From Eonycteris spelaea (taxonomy: Eukaryota > Chordata > Mammalia > Chiroptera > Pteropodidae): a stretch of DNA of 64,000 bases. The position numbers and the translations under genes are program-made. The DNA is taken from contig PUFA01000170.1 in the NCBI GenBank assembly GCA_003508835.1, positions 2,666,001 through 2,730,000 on the forward strand. Reading direction: 5' to 3'. This document shows positions 25,190 through 37,167 of this stretch, piece by piece. Numbering within the stretch: the stretch's first letter is position 1; every line of letters starts with the position of its first letter. The notes beneath the pieces were generated by a model. That model was not told the DNA's origin. It did no database searches and was given only the letters and a program-made list of their open reading frames with translations.

Positions 25190-25868
25190 CAACTGGAATG
25201 TGGAATGTGGAATCTGAAAAAGTCTAACTCATAGAAACAGAGTAGAATGGTGGTTACCAGATCCGAGCAGTGGGAAAAATAGGGAGATTTGGGTCAAAGT
25301 GTACAAACTTTAATAAGTTGAGTAAGTTCTGGTGACCAATTGTACAGCATGGTTATAGGACTATAGTTAGTAACACTGCCGTGTATACTTGGAATTTCCT
25401 AATAGAGTAGATCTTAAGTGTTCTCACAAAACATAAACAAACAAACAGCTATGTGAGATGATAGAAGTATTAATTAGCTTGATTGTGGTAATCATTTCAC
25501 AAATATATGTACAGTCTGCCCTCCATATTTATGGGTTTCCTATCCACAAATGAGATTGAAAATCAAGAAGGTTGCAAGAAACAAAACATGAATTTGTCAT
25601 GCACAGTACACTACACTGAATCCACAAATGAAGTGATGTATAGGCACACTCTGGTAACCTATACACAAATATGAATTATATGTAAATACCATGACATTCT
25701 ATATAAAGGACTTGAGTATCTTTGGATTGTGGTATCCCTGGGGAGGCCTGGAACCAATCCCCCAGATACCAAGGGATGAATGTATAGCTTTTCATCACAC
25801 TCTACACCTTAAATATATGCAATTTTTATTTGTTAATTATTCTTCAATAAACTAGAGGGCAAAAAAGC
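25190..25868 (+). repeat. L1 LINE 3' end, sense, split by a Tigger element
   Basis: The left part reads AGTAGAATGGTGGTTACC, GTACAGCATGGTTATAGG, AAGTGTTCTCACAAAAC and TGATTGTGGTAATCATTTCAC. The right part, after the insertion, resumes at TATAGCTTTTCATCACACTCTACACC, AAATATATGCAATTTTTATTTG and TCAATAAACTAGAGGGC. Joined at the TA, the two halves make the expected uninterrupted L1M-type 3'UTR. Confidence 0.83.
25512..25782 (+). mobile_element. TcMar-Tigger / MER2-like non-autonomous DNA transposon
   Basis: Left end CAGTCTGCCCTCCATATTTA and right end AGATACCAAGGGATGAATG are diverged inverted repeats, flanked by TA at 25510-25511 and 25783-25784. Internal CCTGGAACCAATCCCCC and GGACTTGAGTATC are Tigger/MER2 hallmarks as I recall them. 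It carries no transposase. Confidence 0.87.
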
Positions 25869-26074
25869 ACAACTGACTTAAAACATAATCCATCTCACCA
25901 GACTATGTTTTGACACAATTGTTTAAAATTAAAGTAAAATATGTAATTTGCCTGCTTTAAAATTTGAGTTTTAGATTACGTGCATTCCTACTGTGGAAGA
26001 GAAAAAAAAAAATGAAGGATACTAATAGATTAGAGGAGAACATGAAAATAGGTTGTGAATAAGGTACACATGGG

Positions 26075-26220
26075 AAGCCAGTCCTATCGAGCAGCTAGTC
26101 AGCTGCATGAACTGAGAAAAGCCACTTAACCTCTTCTCTACCTGGATCTCATTAGTAAAATTAGGAAGCAGGAGGAAATAATTTATAAGGTTGCTATTAG
26201 CTTTAAAATTTTTATGAGTT
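26075..26220 (+). repeat. MIR SINE fragment, sense
   Basis: GAACTGAGAAAAGCCACTTAACCTC, CTGGATCTCATTAGTAAAATTAGG and AGGTTGCTATTAG follow the MIR core. Confidence 0.6.
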
Positions 26221-27059
26221 TAGAGCCTTTAAAAAAACATGGTGTCTTCAGCAAAAAAATACCGCTGTGAATTTTTTCAATATTCCTTTTATCTATAATG
26301 GAAACAAGTTAAAAATAATAGGCCTAATGTTCACAAACCATTAAATATTTATGGGTTTCTCTCCTGATGACCATTTTGATTCAATACATGGTACGTATAA
26401 ATCATCAATATTTTCAAAATTCAAAAAAGTACATGAAGGAATTTTATAGCTTCTGTGATGGCTTTGAATTAAAGTATGAACAACTTTCTTGTTTGTGTAA
26501 GTGTTTTTATGTTTATCATTTGTAAATAAGCTTAAGAATCTAAGAGTAATATTATCTATATATGTCAAGCACTTAGTTTGCCATTAGAATTTTCTCTTGA
26601 ATTGCAAATTGTGCAACTTTTCTAGTGTTCCCCATTTATTTTTAAATGTTACTGTCCAGGTAACAACCACAAAAAGGAACTCTCTAAGTCATGTTGTATG
26701 CTAACTGTGAAAATAAAATGAGTATAATTTCCCCTGAGGGAAATGTAATTAAGGGTAAAAAGATGCATATAGATAAGGACATTTGTTTACCCATGAATCA
26801 TTTGATAATACCATTTTAGAATTCTGCACATTTATCTTATTTTATTTAATTCTATACCTCTGCTAGTATTTTTGTTTTTATAATAAAAATTATCATTTAT
26901 TTTTCTTCTTAATGACATATTACCATCTGTTTTTGTATTTTACCGAAATATTTAAAGAATGGTTTTCCATGCTAGATGTTGTACAATGAATATTGTTGAT
27001 TAATTAACCTTTTCAGTGCTGCTTTCAAAACCCCTTCCCATCCTCAATGTGACAAATAT
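26221..27059. other. Unassigned AT-rich intergenic sequence
   Basis: No gene, repeat family or notable structure recognised. Confidence 0.5.
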
Positions 27060-27430
27060 TGTCACTTACCTACCTTAACAGCCTTCCACCTCACTTCTTC
27101 TAGGGACATGTGATGCAATTGTGGACAATGACCCTCAAGACAACATCTAGGAAGATTTTTCCATACTCTTCAGATAAAAGGAAGAGATGCCCTTTCATCC
27201 AACCTTTAAATAGTCTTTTGAGAAGCCACCCGAAGCTGCTGTTGTCATCTCGTAAAGCTCGGGAGATAACAGCAATACTGAAAATGTCAGAAAAGAAAGA
27301 TTCTGAACCAATCCCATACCACTCTACCTCTATAAAAGAATTCTTGATACATGATGTATTAGATTTTCCTTATTGTTTAAGCCACTTTTAGTTGAGTCTT
27401 CTGTTTCTTGCAGCTGAAACTGATATACTC
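27060..27430 (+). repeat. Ancient mammalian interspersed repeat, family not assigned
   Basis: Ends TTGTTTAAGCCACTTTTAG ... GCAGCTGAAACTGATATAC, a tail shared with the repeats at 22175 and 23085. The 93-codon frame at 27110-27391 lies inside and is not a gene. Confidence 0.45.
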
Positions 27431-27574
27431 ATTGTTTCTTTATTTCTATTATCCCCATATGTAAATATGATATTTTTATAAAACTACCCAGTCTGTTATC
27501 TTAGATAAGAGTAAAATAACACATCAGTGCTGTTTCTTTTGAGAAAGAAACTAGTCACTGGTACAAGCACTATC

Positions 27575-27810
27575 CAAACCATGTATAATAATGACAACAG
27601 CTTACAATTATTGAATGCTTTCAAAGAATAAAAAGTACATTGTGCTACGAACATCACATATTATAATTTATATTAGCAACAAACATCTAAATTGGGGAAT
27701 AACTTATTGCTATTTTTAAAATGCAGAAAATGTGGCAGAGAGATGATAAGTAGCCTGTCAAGTTCTCAGAACTAATAAGTGAATAAACTCAAGGTCTGAT
27801 TGAAATCAGC
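27575..27810 (-). repeat. MIR SINE, antisense
   Basis: Antisense order: TGACAACAGCTTACAATTATTG, AACATCACATATTATAATTT, AATGCAGAAAATGTGGCAGAGAG, AAGTAGCCTGTCAAG, AACTCAAGGTCTGATTG. Confidence 0.65.
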
Positions 27811-28559
27811 TAAGAATCATTATGCTATCTTTTAATGCATAACAGACTAGCACATCATCTTGGTGTTCTCTAAGTTTGTTACTTATAGCTCTGTGCACAA
27901 ACTGTACTAATGTTTCTCGCATGTATGAGGGTGGGGGTATATAACATTATACAAGTTTAGCATATGCAATTCAAGGAAAATATTTAAATGACATCTAACA
28001 ATGCTGATATTTCTACACCATAAGAAAATATCATATGTTCACAGGTAGTTTCAATGTTATAGACACACCACTGAACACAATTAGATAAAACATGCCAAAT
28101 TTCCCTGAACATACTATATAGCTCTTCTACGTTAAAAAAAGTAGTGAACTGAATTGGAAAGCAGACTGTTAAGTTGAATCAGAGTTTTACAATTAAAAAT
28201 TTATAATTTTCTTGATTTTGAGAATCTAGGATGCTCAAATAGTACAGTATAATTTTTTCTGAGTAAACCAGAACTCAAGATCTACAGTGAAACTTGATGA
28301 AGAAATTGTTAAAACTTATTTGCCTAAATAATTTTATCAGTAACTAATGGTATATCTTGCTCTGTTTAATAAACATGGTATTTAAAACTAATTTTAAAAA
28401 TTTGCATATTATTTTATTATGTAATATTTGATATGTAAAAATTGGTATATAAAATTTGATATATATTAATAAAAACATTTGATGCATAAAAACACAAAGC
28501 ATAAAAATAAAACAGATGTGAACCCTCCAGCAGCTCAGGAGGTAGAATATCACTGAGAC
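27811..28559. other. Unassigned AT-rich intergenic sequence
   Basis: No gene or repeat family recognised. Confidence 0.5.
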
Positions 28560-29000
28560 TGTGTCTTATATTTTCCTCCAAATGTCATACCCCTTCAAAA
28601 CCCAAAAGGTAACCCATATCGTGAGCGCTGGGTTTATTATTCCTTTGCTTTTTCGAATAGTTTCTATCATAAGTGTATCTGTTTCTAGATTTTGAGGTTT
28701 ATAATATGGTGCCATTGTCTGTGTGATCTGCACTTGCTTTTCTCACTCAGGGCTATATTTCTTAGGTTTATTTCCTTGTTGCGTAGCTGTAATTAGTTCA
28801 TTTTCATGGCTACATAATATTTCTCCAAAAGGCTAGAAAGCAATGTTTAATCTAGTCATTTATCGAAGAATGTTTTGGGTTTTTTAATTGCCATTAGAAA
28901 TATATGTTAATGTGTGTTGAAATTATTTCTATTTTTAAATTTCTTTTTGCTTAATGTATCACAAAATGAAAGGAGTGAATGGAAGTCTTTCACTATAGAT
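28560..29000 (-). repeat. Old L1-like fragment, antisense (probable)
   Basis: TTCATTTTCATGGCTACATAATATT followed by a TTGCCATTAGAAATA segment matches the antisense ORF2-end wording of old L1s. Upstream text (GTGATCTGCACTTGCTTTTCTC) fits the same element. Confidence 0.45.
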
Positions 29001-29289
29001 GGAGAATGATCACTTTTTTGAATCACTTTTTCTGATATGTATTTTGAAAATGTTTTATTAGATGTATACAACTTAAAAATTATTAAATCTCTCTGATGAG
29101 TTTATTCTTGTTATGTATTTAGTCACTTTATTCCTAATGATGTTCTTTTGTTCATTAAAGTTTATCTTGCTGGTGTTTAATAGAACTACAGTAGATTTTT
29201 TAAAATGATTATTTCCCTGCTATATATTTTTGTATACTCTTTCAACATTTTCATGTCCATATGTTTTAGTGGTAGCTATTTAGAAGAGG

Positions 29290-30130
29290 AAGTTAAAAAA
29301 TGTCTTTTAGTACATGTCTTAAAATAAGCTTCCCTAGAAGACCTTACACAAAAGCTTATGTGCTACAGCTTTCTTGGGGGTGCGATCCCAGAGAACAGAA
29401 GTGAAGGAAAAACTAAGGCTCATAAGAAACATATTTCTGAACTTGTCACAGCTTTGCGTCACAGTTGGTTGTTAACTGTTGCAGAAATCTCCAGAAGGGC
29501 TGTGTGTAACTGTTGCAACTCGGAACAGTCCACTAAGGGCAAGGAGAGGCAAAAAATTTATTTGTTGACTCCTTCTATTTCCTACCTTTTATTGGTCATA
29601 GTCTGCCCCATGCAGCATAAAGTCCCCGAATTTCTGGGTTCTGTGCTGGGGAAGCCAGAGCCTCTAGGTGTCCAATATAGCCCAAAGGTTATATGTCTTT
29701 ATGTCAGTTTGTGCAATGTGTCGAGGCTCCTAAATTCATGGTGATAGAGATGGCAGTACCAGTGGCAGTGGCCAGAACTTCACAACTGTAGAAGGTGTAT
29801 TTGTTAGATCCTCTCTCTCTCCACCTCATCATCAGAAAGACAAGTGGCTGAGTCCTGGAGAACCAGCCATGGGAGGTGTCATGCAGAACTCAGGTAGTAC
29901 ATAAATTGAGTCCAGTATAGTCCATTCGTGCACCACTCAAGTTGGCTCGTAGTTAATCTTATGTGAGTGCAGGTGCCCACGCTTCCTTTCTGGAGGCTGC
30001 GGTGTAAGTCCAATCTGTTTAGTAGGTACTGAATTGTAGGAAACTGAAAACTTTACAGAGTTTTAGCAAATCATAGTTACAGTCCTTACTGCTACAGCTG
30101 GCCCAGTGCTATAATTAAAGGATTTAAAGA
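29290..30130. other. Unassigned GC-richer block, possible retroelement fragment
   Basis: About 840 bp distinctly richer in G+C and in CpG-bearing words (GTGCGATCCCAG, GCTTTGCGTCAC, GTGTCGAGGCTCC) than the AT-rich flanks. A 128-codon frame at 29358-29744 (starts MCYSFLGGAIPENR) has no domain I recognise. The composition and several phrases (AGTCCTGGAGAACCAGCCATG; GGAGGCTGCGG) suggest a younger insertion such as part of an endogenous retroelement, but I could not place it. No function is claimed. Confidence 0.4.
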
Positions 30131-30509
30131 ATAAAAAGTACAGAGAGACAGAGCAATAGAAATTCAGGGAGAGAGAGAAGATGGCAATATGCTAGGTTCG
30201 GAATATTTAAAACTTGTAAGGATTCAGAAATTATATCATCTCTAGTTTTCTTATTTTCATCCCCCCACTAACCAGATGTCGAACATTTTTTGCTAATTAT
30301 GGAATTGATCATTTTAACATTTATTCCTTCATGAATACTTGAAGAATGAAAAAAGATATTTTCTAACCTCTCCTAAATATGGTTATAATAGATTTGTTGT
30401 ATAATTTTTAAAATTGATTCTACTTATAAGCAGTCCATCATGCACAAAATGTTAATTAGATAATGAAGTTTCTCACAATTTTTGAAGAGGCTATGAAGTT
30501 AAGCTGCTG

Positions 30510-30858
30510 TAAAAAAAAAAAAAAACTTAAAAATGAAACAGATGCTAAGCAAAATAAGTCAGACAGTAAAAGTTGAAAACCATCTTATTTCACTTATATG
30601 TGGGATATAACATTGAAAGCAAAAAATTAAAAAGACAAACAAAAACTTGTAGACACAGACAAGCTTAGTGTTTACAAGAGGGAAAAAGGTAGAGGGGGAG
30701 TTGATAAGGGTCAAAGGGATCAGATATATGGTGACCGAAGGAAATTTAACTTTCGGTTCAACACAATGTAATATACATATGATGAATTGAATTGTATACT
30801 TGAAACTTATATAATTTTATTAATCAATGTCACCCCAATAATTTAATTAAAAAAAAAC
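30510..30858 (+). repeat. L1 LINE 3' end with bat-like tail, sense
   Basis: Contains the end of ORF2 (GATGCTAAGCAAAATAAGTC; TTTCACTTATATGTGGGATA) and the 3'UTR (ATATATGGTGACCGAAGG; CACAATGTAATATACATATG; ATTAATCAATGTCACCCC, then AATAATTTAATT and A8). This 3' end is the kind I recall from bat genomes. A 15-A run precedes the copy. Confidence 0.88.
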
Positions 30859-31892
30859 AGAAAGATGATTGTTGTAGACCCTATATAGAGTTTATAGTTA
30901 ATACAAAATTACTTTGAAATATTAAACAAAAAATTTTCTAGGTACAACTTGATGGAGTATAACTCAATATTGGAAGAGAGAAACAAAGAGTAAATACATC
31001 TAAAAAGAGGTTTTGTGGAAGTGGTTAAGAATAGCATTTTATGACAGGAAGATATTCCACACATTTGTGGAAATCTTCAAATTTTGGAAGAAACAGAAGG
31101 GATAGGAAGGGGATGAAAGAAAAAAAGCCATCAGAGGATTTTGTAAAGAATTCCCATGACATTTTCCTGATAAAGATCACAAGGCAATTGTGAAAACAAG
31201 AAAAGCAGAGTGTTTGATAAAAAGGGATTCAACCACCTGCATTTTCTCTCAAAGTAGAATATCTGAAAACATGTTAATTTTTATTGATAGTAAATGTATG
31301 CCCAGAAGGGTGCCAGGAAAGCAATAAGAGTTAGAATATTTAGAAGTAATTTTCATCAATATGGAAAAACCTATTGATTATACAAAAAGTGATAAGACAA
31401 TTAGAAAACAGTGGCCATGTTATCCATATGGCTCCATTCTTTTCTGTTTGCTAGTTTTCTGCTTGCTTCACTGATACCTCAGTTTCCCTTCCCAACGAAA
31501 GAGGGGCTCTGAGGGCAATTCCTGCATTGGAGTCTGTGAGATAGGCCTTGTCATATGAGTAGGGAGAAATTTGTTCACAGATCGTAGACTATGATGTAGA
31601 GCAAGATTAGGAAGTCTAGTCACATAGGTCATATGCATTCTTTAAATCTCCTTTTATTATTGTTCTCAATAGAAATGTTGATCTACTAAAAATACATATT
31701 CTATCATACCAAAAAGGTGGATGGGTCTCTTAAGCATACCTCTTGAAGGGATCAATATATTAAAAAAGGAACATTAACTCAATATTTACATACAAGTTCT
31801 CCAAGTTATAAATAAGTATACTTATACATTTAAATAAAAGACTGGGAAATAGTTTCAGCAAATATAAAAAAGGTGACTGTGTTATCAAAAGA
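30859..31892. other. Unassigned intergenic sequence
   Basis: A-rich to mixed composition; no gene, known repeat or structure recognised. Confidence 0.45.
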
Positions 31893-32065
31893 GCTCATAA
31901 AAGTTGAGCAAGCTACCAACCTTTTTGAATGTCAGTTTCCTTAGCTTTGCAATGTAGTAATTCTCCCTGATAGGGTTGGGAAGCAGAAATAAATGAGAAA
32001 AAGTATGCAAAGCACCTAGTACATAGAATGCACTACAAAAATATTGATTTCCTTCCTTCTCTGAT
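31893..32065 (+). repeat. MIR SINE fragment, sense
   Basis: GAGCAAGCTACCAACC, GTCAGTTTCCTTAGC, AAGTATGCAAAGCACCTAGTACATAGAATGC class wording; the MIR 3' half is readable. Confidence 0.6.
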
Positions 32066-32334
32066 TTTGGTGACTTATATTTCCAACATATTCTTAAATT
32101 GATGTTGTTATTACAACAGATTTATATATTAAGCATGTTAATATAATATATAATATAATAAAGACAAGATCTTTTTGTGAGCCAAAGGACTATTAACTAA
32201 TTAAAATTAAGGTCCCGCTACTCATGTCGGGTGTTCTGCTAGGCACTGAACTAGGTGATGGCACTTGCATGTGATTATTAACCTTCCTTCATAACCATGG
32301 TTATATTCTCTCTTTCATACATAATCTAAAGAAC

Positions 32335-32680
32335 TTGTTTTTTTTTATTGACTAGTGTTTTCAGCAGTTTATCTCTTTTAACGGTTTTGAAAAGCCAGCA
32401 TTTACATTTATTTATCTTTCAACTGCTTTTTTCTTTCATAAATTAATCTACAATTTTATCTTTATTCCTTCATGTTTTTCTTATGCTCATTTTAAATAAT
32501 TATTTCTAGCTTCTTCACTTGAATGATTAATTCATTTATTTTCATTCTTTATTGTTTAATATAACTCATTTAAGCATTTTTCTTCTGAGTATAGGTTTGG
32601 CAGCATCTCACCAGTTTTAAACCATCTATAATTACATTTTTAATTTAATCTTTATCTGAGTTAAAATATTTTTTTCTTTT
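32335..32680 (-). repeat. Possible L1 ORF2 internal region, antisense
   Basis: CTCTTTTAACGGTTTTGAAAAGCC and neighbouring T-rich text resemble the antisense reverse-transcriptase region of old L1s. Strongly diverged; low certainty. Confidence 0.35.
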
Positions 32681-32754
32681 ACAGTGAGCAAAGCTCCTGG
32701 TTGTCCAAGTACTCCAATACCCTTTCTTATATGCTAATATATTTTTCATCAAAG

Positions 32755-33115
32755 CACATGGCCACCAGTCTGAAGACTGCTACTTCCCAGTCACTGTTAT
32801 AGCTAGGCGTTGCTATGTAACTCAATTACACAAGATGTGAGTGAAAATGATGGCATGATAAAGTAGTACAAACTCTTCCTCTGAACGAGTGCATTTTCCC
32901 CTTCTCATGCCTGAAATGTAGACATGAAGGAGAGAAGAACTGGAGCAGCTAACTGGGACCACAGTGCAGAAGTGACAGGTTGAGGTGTGTGCAGGATGCA
33001 AGTAGAAGAGGCCTGGGTCCCTGGTACCAAGGGGCTACCCTCTGCCCTAGTGGTTTATGACGGAATTGTTTGTGAGAGAGAAATAAACTATCTCATGTAA
33101 GAACTTACGTTGAGA
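32755..33115 (+). repeat. Ancient mammalian interspersed repeat, family not assigned
   Basis: Has the widespread module GAGAAGAACTGGAGCAGC ... GAAGAGGCCTGGGTCCCTGG ... GTTTGTGAGAGAGAAATAAAC. Same general group as the copies at 22175, 23085, 27060 and 43965. Confidence 0.5.
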
Positions 33116-33490
33116 ATCCACATCAGCAGCTAATTATAACTAATAGTTATTTTTTTCATTACATTGTTTTTAAAAAATATAGAATGTACAATTTCTGCCA
33201 AGAATATGCTGACATAATATTAGTTGCCTAATAAATGGTCAAGTTTTATAAATATTTCCTGTATTGTTCATTAGTTTTCAAAGCCACATAACCTTGTTAT
33301 GTGTAAGTTTTGTATATAATTTATATTTTATTCAAGCTACCTAATTTATATATTATTTCATCTACTTAATTAATCATGTTACCATTTTCCATATCATGCT
33401 CTATCTATAAAACAGTATTTCTATGGAACATTAATATGTTCGACTCAAAATAAAAAGCCTGATGGTCCATATAAGTCCTGCTTCCTATCT

Positions 33491-33715
33491 TATTGTGGTG
33501 GTTAATAACACAACTCTGGACCAGATTGTCTGCATCCTAGCTCCCCCAATGCACAGACTGTGTGAACTTGGCCAAGTTATTTAATCTTGGTTTCCTTAGT
33601 TTTCATGTCAGTAAAATAGAGAAAATAATTGTACATACCTCAAAGGACTGTTATGAGGATTACAAGATAAATATATATTGAATACTTAGAACAAGTGCCT
33701 GACAGAGAGTATTTT
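33491..33715 (+). repeat. MIR SINE, near full length, sense
   Basis: GTGGTTAATAACACAACTCTGG, CACAGACTGTGTGAACTTGG, CCAAGTTATTTAATC, CTCAAAGGACTGTTATGAGGA and ACAAGTGCCTGACAG follow the MIR consensus closely. Confidence 0.85.
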
Positions 33716-34969
33716 TTTGAAAACAGATACTGATACATATAAAAAGTTCTGAGAATTAATGAAGTAGTTGAATCTGCTTAATATTGCTTATCCTAGCATT
33801 TCTCAAATTTACTTGCACGTGAGATACTTTCGTCATAACCAGTTGGGGAAAAAAATGTGTTCCATGGGAATTGGTTATGAAACCTTGAACTAGATGATTC
33901 AGATCCACTGCATTACTGGGAATTCTTTACCTCAACATAAATACATAAATGCAATTTCAAGAGGTGTGTTAAACTCTTGAAATTGACATGAGTTTTATGT
34001 GTATATGAATGTGTACATAATTCAGGGAAAAAGATCCATGTAAGTTGTCTTCTATTGTTTTATTGTTCTTTTCTTCTTTTTATTGTTGACCTTCTCAAAT
34101 TTATCCTCTACATCGTCATGAAGCTTTTTAGAATTTCAGCAGATTTTCAATCTTTTAATGTAATTTTTAATTCATTTACAATTTTTCTTGTCATTCCCTT
34201 ACTGTTTTAGCTGAACATTGTCTTTCTAAATTACTTTCTTCTGTTACAAAAAAAAACTCAATGATTTCTTGCATATTTTATTTGAATGCTAATCGTTTTG
34301 TTGTATTTCCTTTGGTTCCTGAAGTAAATCATTTTCAGAAATAAAGCCTTTCCACTAGGTCAGCTAGATGTTCCTTCCGTTTTATCGTTTTGTACCTTGT
34401 TATTTCATAGATTCAGGTTTGGCCTTTATTTGTTTTTCTCATTCTTAAACATGACAATATTTAACTCCACTTCAAATGAGTCAGTTTAGATTGTGAGTAA
34501 ACATTCTTGTTGCAGCACGTTTTCCAACAGCGATCTTGAATAACCTTTTCATATGTAAAGCTGATGAGGAGAATGATACCTATATATTTCCCATACATTT
34601 AACAGTTTCTATCATATTTTGGCTATTATTTCTTCCTCATTTGAGAGAACATCTTTTTATGTGCATAATTGATGCTCTGATACTTCAAATATCTTTGTAT
34701 AAAATATAATTGAAATAACTCAATTTATTAGGTTGTGATATACATTATCAACCTAGTAATGTTGATTATTATTCCGATATACATATTGGACAATGAATTG
34801 AAAGAAATAAAATTTCAGACAAGAGTCCTCAAGAATATAGATGTAAAATTCAGTAACAAATAGTAGTTACTAACATCTTTATTTCTCTTATCTGTTGTAA
34901 CATTTATTTGATTGCACGTTATTTTCATTTCAGTTTGCAACATTGACTACCTCTTGGTTTCCATTTATT
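33716..34969. other. Unassigned AT-rich sequence
   Basis: 33790-33945 resembles a decayed hAT element (TAGCATTTCTCAAATTTAC). A perfect 12-bp inverted repeat is at 33952-33985. The rest is T-rich low-complexity sequence. No gene seen. Confidence 0.45.
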
Positions 34970-35560
34970 TCTATTATTGTCCTATTTCAGACTCTTACTA
35001 CCGATTATTTAGATTATTATAGTAACTTTCCAACTTGTCTCCATGCCTTCACATCTTTGTTTTCACTGCCCTTTACCAGAGTTACTTCCTAAACCTAACA
35101 TTTCATCATGTTGCTCCAGGATTTGAATGAAAGACTTTCAACAGTTGCACAGGTTTATTTAATACAATTAGTAACACCTATGCCAGCATTTAAAAATTCT
35201 CCATTGCAATAGTCAACCTACTTTTTTGGACTTTTATACCACTATACACACCAAGTGTTCGGTTAAGGCAACTCCATAATCTTGCTCTATTGTAGTACCT
35301 TTGTTATATTTTTCCTTTTATGTGAACCCTTAGCCTATTGAAATCCTACTTCTTCTCCCATTTTCATCTCTCTACCTCCTGTGCTCGCATGTTATTTGGT
35401 TTTATCACATTCTACCTTGTATCTTAGCTGAATATAGCACTTATTGTTTGTTACACATATTTGGGACATAGAAAATGATATCAGATCTTATTTTCTTTCT
35501 GTGGGTACTTCCTGGCTTTCTAATAAAGCTATAAAACTTAAGAAAATAATGATTCTCTGT
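34970..35560 (+). repeat. L2-like fragment, sense (possible)
   Basis: Text such as ACATTTCATCATGTTGCTCC, TTCAACAGTTGCACAGG and CTACTTCTTCTCCCATTTTCATC follows L2 order, strongly diverged. Confidence 0.35.
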
Positions 35561-37167
35561 CTTCTTGTCATTTCATACATAAATGTTAGATTATTAATAA
35601 ATACCCATTGATGATGGGATCGGATAGATTTAGTGGTAGATTAGAATAAAACCTGAAATGCCTGCTGCCTTCTAACAGATGCAAGCCTCATTTGGAAATA
35701 TCTAAACTTGTTTCTCTGCTCCTACTTAGCATCTTTTAAACTAAATCATACATGTCCAAATGTGTGGATTTTCTGCATCCCTGATTCTGTAATTTTCTTG
35801 TCCAATGAATAATAAAAGTATTTTCACACTTTGGGTTAGTTCATTGCTCTCCTTACTTATATACCTATTCATCTTCAATCCTCTTTCTCATCACCTAACT
35901 CCAGCCAGGCTTGCTGCAAACATTCTTTTCATATACAGTGGGAGAACTCCCTTAATGTATATAACCATAATACTGATTTTGAATATTTAAGAACTTTTTC
36001 TCATCTAATACATACACAAATTTGGACACTGAAATTCTCACTCAGTCACAGGAAATATCATTTATTTTTTCATATTGTAAAACACATACAACAGTAACCT
36101 AAATATATACCTACTCATACACACAGAGGCAACTCATTTTAGTGTAATTTCTTAGGCTTCCTAGAAAATTCTTACCATCAATTTGAGTGGATATAGCTTA
36201 AGAAATATACCTCTAGATATTTCATTTAATACATAGACACTTTTTCTTATATTGCTCAGGTTTATATTTTTAAAATACATGTTCAAGAGGCATTATTGAA
36301 AAGATCAAAACATTTAATACACAAATAATTACCCTTAATTTTCTAGGAATAGGACATTTGTATACTTGAAATAGAAATATTAAATCAAAATGTTACAAAT
36401 CGCAAATGTGTTTCATAACATTACCAAAAATGGCATCTAAATTCATATTTCCTTACTGTGTCTAATGTATGAGATAGAAAAATAAACCAGTTATCATTAA
36501 ATTAAAATAAGCAGCATATAGTGAATATAGTTGCATTTAACATTAACTTTAAAAATATTTATCGATCATCTACTATGTGCCAAGAATTATACAGTAAAGG
36601 ATGATTGTTTTCTTAGCAAAAGACACAAATCCTTTCAGCTTAATTTGAAAGAGAATACTTTATGGGAAAATGTAATCAATAATTTGTCTCTCAACTTCAA
36701 AACAATTAAGTTGTCCTGTTTTCAAATACTGAATTGGAGCCTTTCCAACTTTCCTGCGTCTCTATTGTATTTTGAATAATGTTTCTAACTCACTAATTTT
36801 TCTGCTAATCAAACACTAAAAAGAGACTCTTTATACTTTCAGATATGCTTTTAAAAAAAAGTCCTCCCCAAATATGCGTAAGTTCATTAGTATACAGTAT
36901 TTCAAATCTTAGATTTATTGTTCATTATATTACCCTAGAGATAAAAACACAGTTTTACATTTATATGACAGTAAAAAGGCTTAGAATTATCATCTGATGA
37001 TAAGTTTTAATTTTTGAAATTCATATACAGGCATCTCTAATCTAAATATCTCAAATAAAAAAACACCTTTAATATTTTATCTTAAACAATATTTAAAACT
37101 GAAATTAGATCCTTTAGAGTAATGCTTTGGAAAATATGCAGTATTTCCAGATTTTAAAAGAATTTCT
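35561..37167. other. Unassigned AT-rich intergenic sequence
   Basis: One short MIR/L2-like antisense trace near 36545-36600 (ATCTACTATGTGCCAAGAATTA). No gene or structure otherwise. Confidence 0.5.

Noticed and set aside
29358..29744. 128-codon plus-strand frame as a gene
   Set aside because: No domain, no promoter or splice context recognised; kept only as part of an unassigned block.
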